Made by a program: the position numbers and the translations under genes
Shown: positions 37,591 through 46,773 of the stretch, piece after piece
Position numbering within the stretch: position 1 is the first letter of the stretch
How the letters are laid out: each line of letters starts with the position of its first letter
The notes under the pieces: generated by a model
What the model was told of the DNA's origin: nothing
The model's database searches: none
The model's input: the letters and a program-made list of their open reading frames with translations, nothing else
NCBI RefSeq assembly: GCF_023156235.1
Contig: NZ_JAKZAI010000005.1
Location: 1-64,000 of the forward strand
Length of the DNA stretch: 64,000 nt
Direction: 5' to 3'
Source: Marinobacter goseongensis
Lineage (GTDB): Bacteria; Pseudomonadota; Gammaproteobacteria; Pseudomonadales; Oleiphilaceae

Positions 37591-38418
37591 ATGTCAGCAG
37601 TAACCGCATCGTTTCCCGTACGCCGTCAGGACTTCGGTTTTGAGGAAGTGCCACGGCACTGGGTCGACAGTGACCCGTTCATGACACACCTGTTCAATGC
37701 CCTGTCCGCGCTGTTTCCGGATGGCGAGCGTTTCTTTGTGGACAGCGTCCGAGCGGTACGCGACCAGATCAATGATCCGCAGTTGCAGAAGGACATCGGC
37801 GCTTTTATCGGACAGGAAGCCATGCACGCGAAAGAGCATGGCCACTTCAACGAAGGCGCTATCAATCAGGGTTTTGACATCAAGAAGCTGGAAGGCTGGA
37901 CCCGGGGCTTTCTGTCTGCGAAGAACCTGCCGCTGCTGAACAACAAGCGCGTGCATCTGGCCGCCACCGTTGCCCTGGAGCACTTCACCGGCATTCTGTC
38001 TGCCCAGTTGCTTAAGCGTGAGGATCTGGTCAACTCCATCGATCCTTCCATGCGCACCCTGTGGGCCTGGCACTGCGTGGAAGAAAACGAGCACAAAGCT
38101 GTTGCCTTCGACACCTATGAGAAGCTCTACGACAAGGGCGTGGCGGACTACGCGATTCGCATGGGTAGCATGGCACTGATCACCGCGCTGATCATGGTGG
38201 CGATCCACTCTTTTATCGTGGAGCTGATGCGCGAAGACAAGCAGCTGCTGAACCTGCGCTCCTGGGCCAAGGGTCTGAACCGCGTGTGGGGCCCCAAAGG
38301 CCTGTTCACGGCGATCATCCCGGAGTACCTGGACTACTTCAAGCCGAACTTCCACCCCTGGCAGCACGACACCGAATTCCTGCTGCGCAAGTGGCGTAAG
38401 CAGCTCAATCTCGCCTGA
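37591..38418 (+). CDS. Predicted metal-dependent hydrolase (PF10118)
   Basis: A 275-residue member of the COG3687/PF10118 family with a ferritin-like four-helix arrangement. Putative metal ligands are in FIGQEAMHAKEHGHFNEG (about residue 75-90), ALEHFTGILSAQLL and CVEENEHKAVAFDTYEKLY. One hydrophobic segment lies around MALITALIMVAIHSFIVELM. The ATG at 37591 follows agagagg; a start 21 bp upstream is less likely. No substrate is established for the family. It is monocistronic. Confidence 0.88.
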   Translation: MSAVTASFPVRRQDFGFEEVPRHWVDSDPFMTHLFNALSALFPDGERFFVDSVRAVRDQINDPQLQKDIGAFIGQEAMHAKEHGHFNEGAINQGFDIKKLEGWTRGFLSAKNLPLLNNKRVHLAATVALEHFTGILSAQLLKREDLVNSIDPSMRTLWAWHCVEENEHKAVAFDTYEKLYDKGVADYAIRMGSMALITALIMVAIHSFIVELMREDKQLLNLRSWAKGLNRVWGPKGLFTAIIPEYLDYFKPNFHPWQHDTEFLLRKWRKQLNLA

Positions 38419-38441
38419 GGGTTCGCCCCATCCAGGCCCCC

Positions 38442-39344
38442 TTACAACCGCTCGAGCGAGGCCCTGAGGGTCTCGCCGATGCGGGCATTCAGCTTCAGCG
38501 ACACCAGCTCATCAGCCCGGGTGCGCCCAAGATTCAACGTGGCAATGGGTTTGTCCCATTCGGACGCGTAGCGGCAGAAGCGAAACCCCGAATACACCAT
38601 CAGCGATGAGCCGATCACCAGCAGACCATCGCAGGCCTTGAGGGCATCCAGCGCAGAAACCACCCGCTCTTTGGGCACAAAATCCCCGAAAAACACCACA
38701 TCCGGCTTCAGAATACCCCCACACTTCGGACAATCCACCAGACGGAAATCCGCGAAATCCACATTCAGATCCGCATCCCCGTCCGGCGCGGTGTCGGCGG
38801 TGTACTGCCGGAATCCGGGATTGAGATCGGCACAGCGGTCGTGCACCTCATCCCGCGGGCAGCGATAACCACAGCTCATGCACAGCACCTCATCGGCGCG
38901 ACCATGGAGATCGGTCACCGCGTGGGTACCGGCTTGCTGGTGCAACCGGTCCACATTCTGGGTTACCACCCGGTGGCTGTGGTTGAGTCGTTCCAGTTCG
39001 GAGATGCAATGATGGGAGGGGTTCGGCCGGGCATTCCGCATCACCGGCCAGCCGATCAGGCTGCGGCCCCAGTAGCGGCGGCGGGTGTGAATGTCTTCCA
39101 TAAACGCGTTGTGCTGAACCGGCTGCTTGCGCTTCCAGGCGCCGTCACCGTCCCGGTAATCCGGAATGCCGGAATCTGTGCTGACCCCGGCACCGGTCAG
39201 AACCATCAGCTTCGGGTAGCGGTGAATAAACTCTGCCAGCAGCGCCCCCGCCTCGTCCGGCTCGTGCAACACCGGCGGCTGCGCCGGATCGGGCAGACGC
39301 TGGCTGGAGCGGAACGGTCGGCTTCGATGGGTGGTCACAGGCAC
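38442..39344 (-). CDS. NAD-dependent protein deacylase, sirtuin class II
   Basis: Removes acyl groups from lysines using NAD+. The 300-residue protein has the NAD motif LTGAGVSTDSGIPDYRDG, the HG-containing catalytic region TQNVDRLHQQAGTHAVTDLHG, a Zn-binding set (CMSCGYRC and CPKCGGIL) and DVVFFGDFVPKERV. This pattern is typical of SIRT4-like class II sirtuins. It lies 14 bp downstream of the spermidine synthase-like gene on the same strand, so probably the two are cotranscribed. Confidence 0.93.
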   Translation of the reverse strand: MPVTTHRSRPFRSSQRLPDPAQPPVLHEPDEAGALLAEFIHRYPKLMVLTGAGVSTDSGIPDYRDGDGAWKRKQPVQHNAFMEDIHTRRRYWGRSLIGWPVMRNARPNPSHHCISELERLNHSHRVVTQNVDRLHQQAGTHAVTDLHGRADEVLCMSCGYRCPRDEVHDRCADLNPGFRQYTADTAPDGDADLNVDFADFRLVDCPKCGGILKPDVVFFGDFVPKERVVSALDALKACDGLLVIGSSLMVYSGFRFCRYASEWDKPIATLNLGRTRADELVSLKLNARIGETLRASLERL

Positions 39345-39358
39345 ACAGACTCCGGCTT

Positions 39359-40090
39359 TCAGCCCGGCTTGCGGGCCACATAAACAGTATTGAACGATTC
39401 CCTGTTCTGGAACGGGTTGTAGAAACTTACGACGTGGCAGTCCACATCGATGAACACCTCCCGCAACACCGCCATGAATGCCTCATCCTCGCCCTCGTTG
39501 GACCACATGGCAAACACGCCCCGGGGCTTGAGCTGACGTGCCATCAGGCGCAGGTTGTTGGTGGTGTAGAAACTCGCGCTGGAGTTATGCAGCAGCGCCC
39601 GCGGCGAGTGGTCGATGTCCAGCAGAATGGCATCAAACCGCTTACCCGGTAACGCGGGATCAAAGCCTCCGGTGTCCGGATCGGCGATGGCCAGCTCAAA
39701 AAAGCTGCCATGGATGTAGCGGTTCCGTGCATCGGCATTGAGGTCTTTGCCCAACGGCACCAGCTCCTGCTGATGCCAGCCGATCACCGGTTGCAGGTAC
39801 TCCACCACCAGCAGCTCACTGACACGCGGGTGCTTGAGAGCCGCCACGGCGGTATACCCCAGCCCAAGACCGCCCACCACCACACTGAGGCTATCCCCTT
39901 CGGTCTCGCCCAGCCCGATATCAGACAGCGCGACCTCGGCGTCCACAAACATGCTGGACATGAGGAATTCCTCGCCCAGCTTCACCTCATAGATGTCGCG
40001 ATCGCCAATGGCCGGGATGCGTCTTCGGCGCAGGGTGATCTCACCGATCACCGAGGGCTGGCTGTCTATTTGTTCGAAAAGCAGTCCCAT
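39359..40090 (-). CDS. Spermidine synthase-like protein
   Basis: A 243-residue Rossmann-fold protein related to SpeE and other S-adenosylmethionine-dependent transferases. The nucleotide motif is VVVGGLGLGYTAVAALKHP, followed by acidic VVEYLQPVI and the Asp-rich DAILLDIDHSPRALLH. The N-terminal beta domain seen in true aminopropyltransferases is short, so a polyamine product is uncertain. It starts the two-gene unit with the sirtuin. Upstream lies the large inverted repeat. Confidence 0.82.
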   Translation of the reverse strand: MGLLFEQIDSQPSVIGEITLRRRRIPAIGDRDIYEVKLGEEFLMSSMFVDAEVALSDIGLGETEGDSLSVVVGGLGLGYTAVAALKHPRVSELLVVEYLQPVIGWHQQELVPLGKDLNADARNRYIHGSFFELAIADPDTGGFDPALPGKRFDAILLDIDHSPRALLHNSSASFYTTNNLRLMARQLKPRGVFAMWSNEGEDEAFMAVLREVFIDVDCHVVSFYNPFQNRESFNTVYVARKPG

Positions 40091-40165
40091 TTCTTACGAC
40101 TCTTCTGGTGTGGGGGCTGGTTTTACTTGGGAGTTGCCTCTACCAGCCTGATAGTCCGTGCAGTC

Positions 40166-40269
40166 GCCGGTGGGTCGGGCCGTCCAAAACACGCTCAAGC
40201 CCATCCATGGGGCGCTTGGGCTCCGCCATCCCTGGCTCCGCACAGTTTTGGACGGCCCGACCCACCGGC
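40166..40269 (-). repeat. Inverted-repeat element, copy 2 (3' of the DUF1415 gene)
   Basis: Perfect 25-bp arms (40166-40190 and 40245-40269) flank a 54-nt loop. The minus strand of the loop contains gccagggatggc and catgga, as in the copy at 2398-2477. It lies 8 bp beyond the DUF1415 stop and about 75 bp upstream of the spermidine synthase-like gene. The arms contain gtgggtcgggccgtccaaaa. Confidence 0.85.
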
Positions 40270-40277
40270 TCTTTGTT

Positions 40278-40847
40278 CTACTCCCCTGTCCGCTCTGGTA
40301 AAGCGTTACTGAAGCATGCTGCAAGAGTATTACGCATTTTGTCTTCGCCCAATTTTTCCATCAGCTCAATGTTTCGTTGGGGGATTTCATCCACATCCGG
40401 ATAACTGTCAATCGCTGCTTCCAGGCTGGCTTCCCGCAACAGGTGAAGCATCGGGAACGGGGAACGGTTGGTGTAGTTCTCCGCCGCGTCAGGTTCCGTT
40501 TCAGCGAACTGATAATCTGGATGAAAGCTGGCGATCTGGTAGACGCCTTCCATATCCAGGTAGGCTAACAGACCATCTGCCGCGTCCAGGAATTCATTGT
40601 AGAGACCAAAGTCCCGAAGCACACCCGGATGGATCAACAGAGCGGTTTCGATCTCGGGTTCGTCATCCAACCGTTGAAGCTCGGCGTGCAGCGCCTGCAG
40701 TAACTCATCTTCCGTCACTGCCTCCGATACGACAAACCGAACCCGGTTCCGAACCAGTTCCCGTTTGGCGAACGGACACAGGTTATATCCCACGACCACG
40801 TCTTCGACCCACTTTCGAGTCGCATTAATAACTTTGTTCTCACCCAT
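40278..40847 (-). CDS. DUF1415 protein
   Basis: A 189-residue cytosolic protein of a family confined mainly to gammaproteobacteria. It begins with TRKWVEDVVVGYNLCPFAK, the DUF1415 hallmark with a conserved cysteine, and continues with ALLIHPGVLRDFGLYNEFLD and FHPDYQFAETEPDAAENYTN. No function has been assigned. The 3' end runs straight into the large inverted repeat. Confidence 0.92.
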   Translation of the reverse strand: MGENKVINATRKWVEDVVVGYNLCPFAKRELVRNRVRFVVSEAVTEDELLQALHAELQRLDDEPEIETALLIHPGVLRDFGLYNEFLDAADGLLAYLDMEGVYQIASFHPDYQFAETEPDAAENYTNRSPFPMLHLLREASLEAAIDSYPDVDEIPQRNIELMEKLGEDKMRNTLAACFSNALPERTGE

Positions 40848-40881
40848 GCGCTTGCCGTTTCCTTGATTCAGTCAAAGGCCC

Positions 40882-42468
40882 CTACAGGTACCCCTGACTC
40901 CTCAGATAATCATCGTAAGACCCGCTGAAGTCAGTAATCCCGTCGGCCTTGAGTTCAATAATCCGAGTAGCCAAAGAAGAAACAAACTCCCGATCATGGC
41001 TGACGAAAATCAGCGTACCCGGGTAGTTCTCCAGCGCCAGGTTCAGCGCCTCGATGGACTCCATATCCAGGTGGTTCGTCGGCTCATCCATCAGCATCAC
41101 GTTGGGCTTCTGCAGAATCAGCTTGCCGAACAGCATACGCCCCTGCTCACCACCGGAAATCACCCGCACGGACTTACCGATATCATCGCCGGAGAACAGC
41201 ATCCGCCCCAGCGTACCGCGCACCAGTTGCTCACCACCGGTGGTCCATTGGGCCATCCAGTCCGACAGCGTATCGTCGCTGGCGAAGTCCGCAGTATGGT
41301 CCTGGGCGAAATAGCCCACCTCGGCGCTGTCGGTCCACTTCACCTCGCCGCTGTCCGGGGTATAGGCGCCGGCCATGCACTGCAGGAGCGTGGTTTTACC
41401 AATGCCGTTGGGGCCGATGATGGCCACCCGCTCGCCGGCTTCTACCTGCAGGCTCAGGTTCCTGAACAGAGGCTTCTCATCAAACCCCTTGCTCATCTTG
41501 TCGAGGGTGACTGCCTGGCGATGCAGCTTCTTGCCCTGTTCGAAACGGATAAACGGGCTCACCCGGCTTGAGGGCTTCACCTCTTCCAGCTGGATCTTGT
41601 CGATCTGACGGGCGCGGGAGGTGGCCTGCTTGGCCTTGGAGGCGTTGGCGGAGAAACGGCTGACGAACTGCTGCAGCTCAGCAATCTGCGCCTTTTTCTT
41701 GGCGTTGTCCGACAACATGCGCTCGCGGGCCTGGGTAGCGGCTGTCATGTATTCGTCGTAATTGCCCGGGAACAGGCGCAGCTCGCCATAGTCCAGATCC
41801 GCCATGTGAGTGCACACGCTGTTCAGGAAGTGGCGGTCGTGGGAGATGATGATCATGGTGCTGTTGCGGGCCACCAGGATGTTTTCCAGCCAACGGATGG
41901 TGTTGATATCCAGGTGGTTGGTGGGCTCGTCCAGCAGCAGCACGTCCGGGTCGGAGAACAGCGCCTGGGCCAGCAGAACCCGCAACTTCCAGCCCGGTGC
42001 GAGGGCGCTCATGGGGCCGTCGTGCTGTTCCAGGGGAATGTCCAGGCCCAGCAACAGTTCGCCGGCGCGGGACTCCGCCGTATAACCGTCCATTTCGGCG
42101 AACTGCACTTCCAGATCGGCCACGGCCATGCCATCTTCCTCACTCATTTCCGCGAGGGAATAGATGCGGTCGCGCTCTTTCTTGACCTGCCAGAGCTCTT
42201 CGTGACCCATGATCACCGTGTCCATGACCGAGCACTCTTCATAGGCGAACTGATCCTGCCGCAGCTTACCCAGTCGAATGTTGGGCTCCAGCATGACCTG
42301 CCCGGAGGACGGTTCCAGGTCGCCACCGAGAATTTTCATGAACGTGGATTTACCGCAACCGTTGGCGCCGATCAGGCCGTAGCGGTTGCCATTGCCGAAT
42401 TTGACGGATACGTTTTCGAACAGGGGCCGGGCCCCGAACTGCATGGTGATATTGGCGGTGGAAATCAA
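40882..42468 (-). CDS. ybiT: ABC-F ATPase YbiT
   Basis: A soluble ABC-F protein with two ATPase domains and no membrane segments; members act on the ribosome. At 528 residues it matches YbiT closely, with Walker A motifs GANGCGKST and GPNGIGKTT, signature [14 protein letters not shown] and two [20 protein letters not shown] motifs. The linker contains [18 protein letters not shown]. The likely start is a TTG at 42468, giving [12 protein letters not shown], because the upstream part of the frame has no homology or ribosome site. AGG lies about ten bases before the TTG. Confidence 0.93.
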   Translation of the reverse strand: MISTANITMQFGARPLFENVSVKFGNGNRYGLIGANGCGKSTFMKILGGDLEPSSGQVMLEPNIRLGKLRQDQFAYEECSVMDTVIMGHEELWQVKKERDRIYSLAEMSEEDGMAVADLEVQFAEMDGYTAESRAGELLLGLDIPLEQHDGPMSALAPGWKLRVLLAQALFSDPDVLLLDEPTNHLDINTIRWLENILVARNSTMIIISHDRHFLNSVCTHMADLDYGELRLFPGNYDEYMTAATQARERMLSDNAKKKAQIAELQQFVSRFSANASKAKQATSRARQIDKIQLEEVKPSSRVSPFIRFEQGKKLHRQAVTLDKMSKGFDEKPLFRNLSLQVEAGERVAIIGPNGIGKTTLLQCMAGAYTPDSGEVKWTDSAEVGYFAQDHTADFASDDTLSDWMAQWTTGGEQLVRGTLGRMLFSGDDIGKSVRVISGGEQGRMLFGKLILQKPNVMLMDEPTNHLDMESIEALNLALENYPGTLIFVSHDREFVSSLATRIIELKADGITDFSGSYDDYLRSQGYL

Positions 42469-42651
42469 GAAACTGACCTGTCTGTGTGAGGGCCGGATGC
42501 GCCGGCAAAGAAAAGGCGGCATTGTACAGGTTTGCGGCCGGAACCGTGAGGCCGCAGAAACACGGATAAAAAGCACTTGCCTCCGGCCGGCAGGGCGGGC
42601 AGCATTCCTACCCTGAAGTATTCATTCACCAAAACCTACAGGACACTATCC

Positions 42652-42930
42652 ATGACACAGGCAACCGCACGCCACATCCTGGTCGACAGCGAAGCAAAAT
42701 GCGAAGAGCTCAAAAAAGCCATCGAAGGCGGCCAGGATTTCGCCGACGCGGCGAAACAGCACTCCTCCTGCCCTTCCGGCCGCAACGGCGGTGATCTGGG
42801 CTCGTTCGGCCCGGGCCAGATGGTGCCGGAGTTTGATAAGGCGGTGTTCAACAGCGAGCTGAACACCGTGATCGGCCCGGTCAAGACCCAGTTCGGCTAC
42901 CACCTGCTGGAAGTGACCAGCCGGGGCTGA
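42652..42930 (+). CDS. ppiC: Parvulin-type peptidyl-prolyl isomerase
   Basis: A 92-residue single-domain cytosolic parvulin catalysing cis-trans isomerisation before proline. The motifs ARHILVDSE, GGDLGSFGPGQMVPEFDKAV and GPVKTQFGYHLLEV are all present and the length equals E. coli PpiC. AGGA lies upstream of the ATG. Its TGA overlaps the next ATG by one base. Confidence 0.95.
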   Translation: MTQATARHILVDSEAKCEELKKAIEGGQDFADAAKQHSSCPSGRNGGDLGSFGPGQMVPEFDKAVFNSELNTVIGPVKTQFGYHLLEVTSRG

Positions 42931-43892
42931 TGAGAACCGGATCCATCCTGCAAAACCTCTGCAGCGGCCAGCTTCTACAAATACTGGCTGCGGTGGGGGT
43001 TGTTCTGATCGTTCCCCTGTTTTTTGTCGGTGGGCCGGACTGGTCGTCGACGCCCCTGGACAGGGCTTTGTGGGATCTTGGCCATCTCATCTTTTTCGCG
43101 CTGGCCACCTACGCGGTCCAGCCGTGGCGCTGGCTGCAGGGCTGGCGTTTGTGGCTGACCGTCACTCTGGTGGTACTGGCGATCGGTATCGCCATCGAAT
43201 TGCTGCAGTCCGGACTGGCGCGGCAGGAAGACTGGCGCGACGTACTGCGCAATCAGATGGGCACCTGGCTGGTGCTTGCCTGGCACCCCCTGCTTACGTC
43301 CAAAACCCGCACCCCGGGCTCCACGCGCGCACTGGCGCTAGCGTCGCTGGCACTGGTTATTTTTGAACTGGGTGCCGCCGGCGTGGTGGCCTCGAGGCAG
43401 TTCGAGATCAACAGCCAGCTCCCGCTGCTGTACAACTTTTCCCACGAACAGCCCACACGTTTCTGGCGCGGACCGGTGACGCCCTCATCCCTGCATTCCG
43501 GGGCCAGCGAGCGGACTGACGGGAAAAGCCTGGAGATCTCACTGAACACCAAACTATACTCCGGCGCGTCTCTGGACAACCTGGCACCGGATTGGCGCGG
43601 CTACGACCAGCTCAGGCTGTCGCTGTTCAATCCCCACAGCGACAGCTTCATTATGAATCTGAGAATCAACGACGTCGCCCACGAGCGCGAGGCCAACACC
43701 TACGGCGATCGCTTCAACACCCAACTGGAACTGAAGCCGGGGATCAACCGTTTCACCCTGAACCTGGACGACGTCAAGAACGCGCCGGGAACCCGCACCA
43801 TGGACATGTCCGACATCCGCAGACTGGGGCTTTTTGTGATCCGGCTCCCCCAGCCGCGCACCGTCTACCTGACAGAGCTGAGGCTGGACTGA
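42930..43892 (+). CDS. VanZ-like membrane protein with C-terminal beta domain
   Basis: A 320-residue protein. Residues about 15-150 form a four- to five-helix VanZ-like domain (DLGHLIFFALATYAV, GIAIELLQSGLARQEDWRDV), followed by another helix near 130-160. The C-terminal 150 residues are soluble and beta-rich (YDQLRLSLFNPHSDSFIMNL), resembling a carbohydrate-binding-like jelly roll. VanZ proteins protect against teicoplanin in other bacteria; here the role is unknown. Translation is probably coupled to ppiC. The 3' end overlaps the convergent M24 gene by 28 bp. Confidence 0.85.
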   Translation: MRTGSILQNLCSGQLLQILAAVGVVLIVPLFFVGGPDWSSTPLDRALWDLGHLIFFALATYAVQPWRWLQGWRLWLTVTLVVLAIGIAIELLQSGLARQEDWRDVLRNQMGTWLVLAWHPLLTSKTRTPGSTRALALASLALVIFELGAAGVVASRQFEINSQLPLLYNFSHEQPTRFWRGPVTPSSLHSGASERTDGKSLEISLNTKLYSGASLDNLAPDWRGYDQLRLSLFNPHSDSFIMNLRINDVAHEREANTYGDRFNTQLELKPGINRFTLNLDDVKNAPGTRTMDMSDIRRLGLFVIRLPQPRTVYLTELRLD

Positions 43893-45067
43893 GCCAGCGA
43901 CCAGGGATTCGTAGTCAGGACTTCGGTGCCGGCGTCCGTGACCAGCAGAGTCTCGCTGCAACCGATCCCCCACTGGCCCGGTATTCGCAGACACAGCGGC
44001 AGATGAAACACCATGCCCGGTTGGAAACGTGAGGATTGCCCCCGGGCGATGAACCCGGACCCTTCCACCCAGGAAGGCGGAAACTGCGCACCCACGGTGT
44101 AGCCGAACACCCCGGAGAAAAACACCTCACCCGCCAGCGGTGCCAGCGCTTTTTCTCCGGCGCGGGCTGCGGCATCGAAACTGACGTCCGGCCTTATTGT
44201 CTCGAGCAAGGCCTCCACCACCCGACGGCAGCCGTCAAACACCCGCTGCATTGATCGGGTCGGCACTCCGGCGACCACTGTCTGCATCATCGGGGCGGTA
44301 TACCGTTTCCAGGCTGCGCCGAATTCCAGAAACACCGGGTCGCCCGGCTCAATGGCAAAGCGTTTGTGGTTGGTGTGGATAATGCTGCTGCGGTGACCGA
44401 CCGTGACAATGGGCTGCATACTCATGAACTCACTGCCAGCGGCCAGCAGCGCCTCGGCGCCAACCGCGGCGATCTCGTTGTCGGTGACGCCGTGCCTGAC
44501 TGCCGCCACTGCTGCCTTCAGGCCCAGGCCGGTTGTGTGCGCGCTGCGCCGCAGACAGGCCAGTTCCGCCGGGGATTTCACGATACGCACGCGCTTGAGG
44601 AGCAAGGCGCTGTCGACAAACCGGATATCCGGCAGGCGGGTCCGGACACCCTCGATCACACCGTGCCGCAGGGAGCCGTGCCAGAAATCAACGCCGACCC
44701 GCTCCTCGAACCCCGACAGCGCTTCGACCAGTGGCTCCAGCACCTCGCCGATGCCTTCCCAGCGATACCCCACCACCTGTTCCACCCGGGTGGTGACCAT
44801 GGCCGGCCCCATCTCGATGGAGGGCACCTGCAACAGGAGGCTGGCAGGCGTCACCACCAGCGCCACGTGCACCGACACCTCGAAGGTGCTGTAGCCGGTC
44901 AGGTAAAAGATATCGGAAGGGTCAGTGAGCAGAAGCGCACTGATGTCGTCTCGGGCCATACCCGCCCGCACCCTGGCCAGCCGGGACTCGAATTCTGCGG
45001 GTGGGAACGGACACTCCGCGCCCCGTGCGACACTGGACAGTGCAGTCTGGTAGGCATTGAAGTCCAT
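43865..45067 (-). CDS. M24-family (creatinase/ectoine hydrolase-like) protein lacking metal ligands
   Basis: A 400-residue protein with the two-domain layout of Xaa-Pro aminopeptidase, creatinase and ectoine hydrolase: a creatinase N-terminal domain (LLLTDPSDIFYLTGY) and a pita-bread domain. Ligands of metallopeptidases are replaced: the Asp-x-Gly-Ala site reads LEFGAAWKRYTAPMMQT, the GHGIG histidine site is GYTVGAQFPPSW, and the IEPG site is FHLPLCL. This pattern is closer to creatinase and DoeA/EutD. The substrate is unknown and no ectoine genes are nearby. Confidence 0.82.
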   Translation of the reverse strand: MDFNAYQTALSSVARGAECPFPPAEFESRLARVRAGMARDDISALLLTDPSDIFYLTGYSTFEVSVHVALVVTPASLLLQVPSIEMGPAMVTTRVEQVVGYRWEGIGEVLEPLVEALSGFEERVGVDFWHGSLRHGVIEGVRTRLPDIRFVDSALLLKRVRIVKSPAELACLRRSAHTTGLGLKAAVAAVRHGVTDNEIAAVGAEALLAAGSEFMSMQPIVTVGHRSSIIHTNHKRFAIEPGDPVFLEFGAAWKRYTAPMMQTVVAGVPTRSMQRVFDGCRRVVEALLETIRPDVSFDAAARAGEKALAPLAGEVFFSGVFGYTVGAQFPPSWVEGSGFIARGQSSRFQPGMVFHLPLCLRIPGQWGIGCSETLLVTDAGTEVLTTNPWSLAQSSLSSVR

Positions 45068-45143
45068 GGGGCATCCTCCCGCAAACGCTTCCTTTCAGAA
45101 GGGTGGACCCAAAACTTCCGTTGATCAACTCTCGGCCCGGGAA

Positions 45144-45965
45144 TCAGCTCCCGGGATTGAGAAAGCGCACCATCTGGCTGCCAATGGACTCAATCGGGGC
45201 AGTAATGGCGCGTTGAATGCTGTTAGTGACCACGCGGGAGAAACCGGAGCCCGCGTCACTCTCCAGAAATGCAATGTACAGCGCCAGTTCCTGCGCGCTG
45301 ATGTCGCGATAGGTAAACAGGTAGCTGTCGAAAACCTGCTGGTTCACCATACCCTCAAGCATGCCGCGCTGGCTCTCGATCTGCGACTGAATCTGCTCGA
45401 AGGACGCCGCATCGCTGCCTTTCAGAGCGGATAACGCGGTCGCCAGGCCCAGCTGCACGGCAATGGAGGTGTCGACCGCGCTCTCGGTTGCGCGCGAGGC
45501 CTTGTCGAAACGGTCAAACATGTCGACACGCTCGCTGCCGCGGAAGCGCCTGTTGAGTTCCGCTGCGCGGGTCTGGATTTCCGCCCAGGCTTCCGGCCGC
45601 GACGCGGCGATTTCCGCAGCGGCAATTTTCTGCGCCAGCGGGGTGTCGTACCAGTCCATCACCGACTGCAATTGCGCATCGCTGAGCGTGGATTCCAGGT
45701 CAGCGGTGATCTCCGCCTGAATCTTCTGCGCGTTAAAGCTGTTGCTGACCATGTGGCCAATGGTGTCTGCCGCGAACGGCGGCACCCGGCCACTTTGCTT
45801 GAGCCCGTCGCGGATACCCTGGCTCATCATCGCCGGGTACTGGGCAACGATGTCATCAATGGGTGATGCCGCCAGCACTGCATCGGCAGATGGAGCGGCC
45901 TGAGCCGTCCCCCACAAAAGAGCGACGGAAACTAAAACCGGTTTAATTTGGGAAAATGCTTTCAT
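45144..45965 (-). CDS. DUF2059 periplasmic protein
   Basis: A 273-residue secreted protein with a signal peptide ending GTAQA-AP. DUF2059-type helical segments occur twice: SNSFNAQKIQAEITADLE with MDWYDTPLAQKIAAAEIAAS, and later FDSYLFTYRDISAQELALYI with FLESDAGSGFSRVVTNSIQR. The second half looks like a degenerate copy of the first. The function is unknown. It is monocistronic and divergent from the transglycosylase-like gene. Confidence 0.86.
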   Translation of the reverse strand: MKAFSQIKPVLVSVALLWGTAQAAPSADAVLAASPIDDIVAQYPAMMSQGIRDGLKQSGRVPPFAADTIGHMVSNSFNAQKIQAEITADLESTLSDAQLQSVMDWYDTPLAQKIAAAEIAASRPEAWAEIQTRAAELNRRFRGSERVDMFDRFDKASRATESAVDTSIAVQLGLATALSALKGSDAASFEQIQSQIESQRGMLEGMVNQQVFDSYLFTYRDISAQELALYIAFLESDAGSGFSRVVTNSIQRAITAPIESIGSQMVRFLNPGS

Positions 45966-46089
45966 GGCCTATCATCCGAGAAGATTGATGGGCGGTTTAT
46001 GCCACGGTAAAAGCACCCCCTGCAAGCGATACCGGGTGTGGTTTGATGACAAATTGGTAGGGTAACGGAGGGTTCTGGTTTTCCAGCCC

Positions 46090-46773
46090 ATGAGTAAGCT
46101 CAGCAAACGTCTTAATGTTTGGAAGTCTCGACTGAAGTGGTACGGGCTGCCGGTGCTCGGCCTGGTGATCGCCAGCTGGGCAACCCTGAGGTTCAGCCTG
46201 CTTGAGCCTGAGCCGCCCCTGCAGCAGGAGAACGTGTGTGAGATCTTCCGCGAACAACCGGTGTGGTATGACTACGCCAGACAGTCCGAGGAGAAATGGG
46301 GCACGCCCATCGCTACACAGATGGCCTTCGTGTATTACGAATCGTCCTTTCGGAGCCACGCGCGCCCCCCGCGACGCACGCTCTGGGGATTCATACCCTG
46401 GACCAGACCAACCTCGGCGTATGGCTACGCGCAGGCGCTGGACCCGGCCTGGGGCGAGTACCTGGAAGCGAACGGTGACGGGCCCTTTGTGGTGCGGACC
46501 CATATGGAACATGCCCTGGATTTTGTCGGCTGGTACAATTATCTGACCAACCGCCAGCTCGGCATTCCCTTTCACAGCCCGCGCAACCTGTACCTCGCCT
46601 ACCACGAAGGCCGCACCGGCTATGCCCGACGAAGCTATGAGGCCAAACCGCGCATCGTCGAGCTCGCCTCACGGGTGCAAACCCGCGCCTATCGCTACGA
46701 CAACCAGTTGAAAAGCTGCGAGAAAGAGTTCCAGTGCTGGCGCTGGTATCAGTTCTGGCCGATCTGTGGCTAG
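46090..46773 (+). CDS. Membrane-anchored lytic transglycosylase-like protein
   Basis: A 227-residue protein with an N-terminal membrane anchor (residues 17-36). The periplasmic domain has a lysozyme-like pattern, with the likely catalytic Glu in AFVYYESSFRSHAR, then AYGYAQALDPAWGEYLEAN and LYLAYHEGRTGYARRSY. This is a divergent SLT fold, so activity on peptidoglycan is inferred. The nearest Shine-Dalgarno, GGAGGG at 46067-46072, is 17 bases from the ATG with a small hairpin between them. The stop overlaps the convergent LysR gene by four bases. Confidence 0.78.
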   Translation: MSKLSKRLNVWKSRLKWYGLPVLGLVIASWATLRFSLLEPEPPLQQENVCEIFREQPVWYDYARQSEEKWGTPIATQMAFVYYESSFRSHARPPRRTLWGFIPWTRPTSAYGYAQALDPAWGEYLEANGDGPFVVRTHMEHALDFVGWYNYLTNRQLGIPFHSPRNLYLAYHEGRTGYARRSYEAKPRIVELASRVQTRAYRYDNQLKSCEKEFQCWRWYQFWPICG

